Positions 63,617 to 64,000 of a stretch of DNA of 64,000 nt are shown one piece after another. The translations under genes were made by a program, and so were the position numbers. The DNA is from Paucimonas lemoignei. Its GTDB lineage: Bacteria > Pseudomonadota > Gammaproteobacteria > Pseudomonadales > Pseudomonadaceae. The notes below the pieces were generated by a model. That model did no database searches and had not been told where the DNA came from. It worked only from the letters and a program-made list of their open reading frames with translations. Location: NCBI GenBank assembly GCA_900475325.1, contig LS483371.1, positions 3,348,001-3,412,000 of the forward strand, read 5' to 3'. Numbering within the stretch: position 1 is the stretch's first letter; every line of letters starts with the position of its first letter.

Positions 63617-64000
63617 CCGCTGCGACCGCGTCTCCAAAGCCCTTACATCCGAGCGTGCCACCCAGATCGAACGTCCGGCTGGCCGGGTTTTCCAACACTT
63701 GATCGACGGCACGGTCCAGCGCCTGGCCCGCCTGGATCAGAGCAGTGTGTTGATGGTGCTCGCCCATCCACTGCAGCAGCATTGCCACTGACAGCATCAT
63801 CGAGACTGGATTGGCTTTGTCCTGCCCGGCAATATCAGGGGCCGAGCCATGCTGAGCCTGCGCCGCGCAGTGCTCATCGCTGGCCATGATTGACCCGGCC
63901 AGACCGAGGCTGCCGGACAGTTCGCTGGCCAGGTCGCTAAGAATGTCACCGTAGAAGTTAGTCGCAACCAACACATCGAAGCCCTCCGGGTTGCGCACCA
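63603..64000 (-). CDS. Isocitrate/isopropylmalate/tartrate-dehydrogenase-family protein, C-terminal part (5' end outside window)
   Basis: The frame is open to the right edge. The visible 130 residues show the metal-binding motif NFYGDILSDLASELSGSLG, the cofactor loop HGSAPDIAGQDKANPVSMML and the C-terminal DLGGTLGCKGFGDAV, all of the decarboxylating beta-hydroxyacid dehydrogenase family. Which acid is oxidised cannot be told. With aconitase and lactonase genes nearby it would supply the oxidative decarboxylation step of the same pathway (inference). Confidence 0.9.
   Translation of the reverse strand, partial: VRNPEGFDVLVATNFYGDILSDLASELSGSLGLAGSIMASDEHCAAQAQHGSAPDIAGQDKANPVSMMLSVAMLLQWMGEHHQHTALIQAGQALDRAVDQVLENPASRTFDLGGTLGCKGFGDAVAAVIQG

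Overview
The window reads as chromosomal DNA of a Pseudomonas, most likely from the P. fluorescens group. The gene families, codon use, Shine-Dalgarno sites and regulator density (LysR, TetR, AraC, GntR) all fit, but this is judged by eye with no database search. No rRNA, tRNA, CRISPR array or intact transposase was seen. The stretch is accessory: catabolic cassettes, drug-efflux genes, an SOS mutagenesis locus and the decayed remains of an integrative conjugative element (ICE).

Layout. 1-9.1 kb: end of a LysR gene, a TetR gene divergent from an aldehyde dehydrogenase and a VanB-type reductase, a membrane-anchored catalase-like protein coupled to cytochrome b561, a LysR gene, and a flavin reductase divergent from an HsaA/HpaB/IifC-type flavin monooxygenase. 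This looks like a catabolic and oxidative-stress cluster for an aromatic or N-heterocyclic compound. 9.4-15.4 kb: a chemoreceptor, then a Bcr/CflA efflux gene with its TetR gene, a glutathione transferase and a second Bcr/CflA gene. 15.7-18.2 kb: umuDC divergent from an SRAP (YedK/HMCES) gene around one LexA box. 18.7-20.1 kb: an isolated AT-rich caspase-like protease gene.

20.5-26.7 kb: ICE remnant. It holds topB with two in-frame stops, an orphan BrnA/CopG-like antitoxin, DUF3577, a RadC-like JAB protein, a NYN-domain protein and two small conjugation proteins (TIGR03758 and TIGR03745 types), the second without a normal start codon. 27-29.3 kb: small hypotheticals, a YbjN-like protein and a truncated fosA. 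29.4-37.2 kb: a segment bounded by two direct copies of a 26-bp sequence. It carries DUF1330, a YgiN-like monooxygenase, PaoABC aldehyde oxidoreductase, a LysR regulator, a carboxymuconolactone-decarboxylase lipoprotein, a cupin and a broken SDR gene. Most of these products carry export signals.

37.4-49.7 kb: ordinary accessory genes, including a haloacid-dehalogenase-like enzyme with a divergent LysR gene, a metallophosphoesterase, an AraC / acetylpolyamine deacetylase / polyamine-binding-protein group, a second topB scrap at 44.6 kb, MFS/AraC and DMT/SDR/LysR groups. 50.1-55.4 kb: a very GC-rich MFS-LysR-amidase-D-serine dehydratase cassette. 55.5-64 kb: a solute-binding protein without signal peptide, then MFS, lactonase, aconitase and LysR on the minus strand, a GntR regulator with an apparent second winged helix, and the end of an isocitrate/tartrate-dehydrogenase-type gene. 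Together these suggest catabolism of a lactone-forming hydroxy-tricarboxylic acid.

The best candidates for something new are the repeat-bounded exported redox module (29.4-37.2 kb), the lactonase/aconitase/dehydrogenase cassette (56.3-64 kb), the amidase/DsdA cassette and the isolated caspase-like protein.
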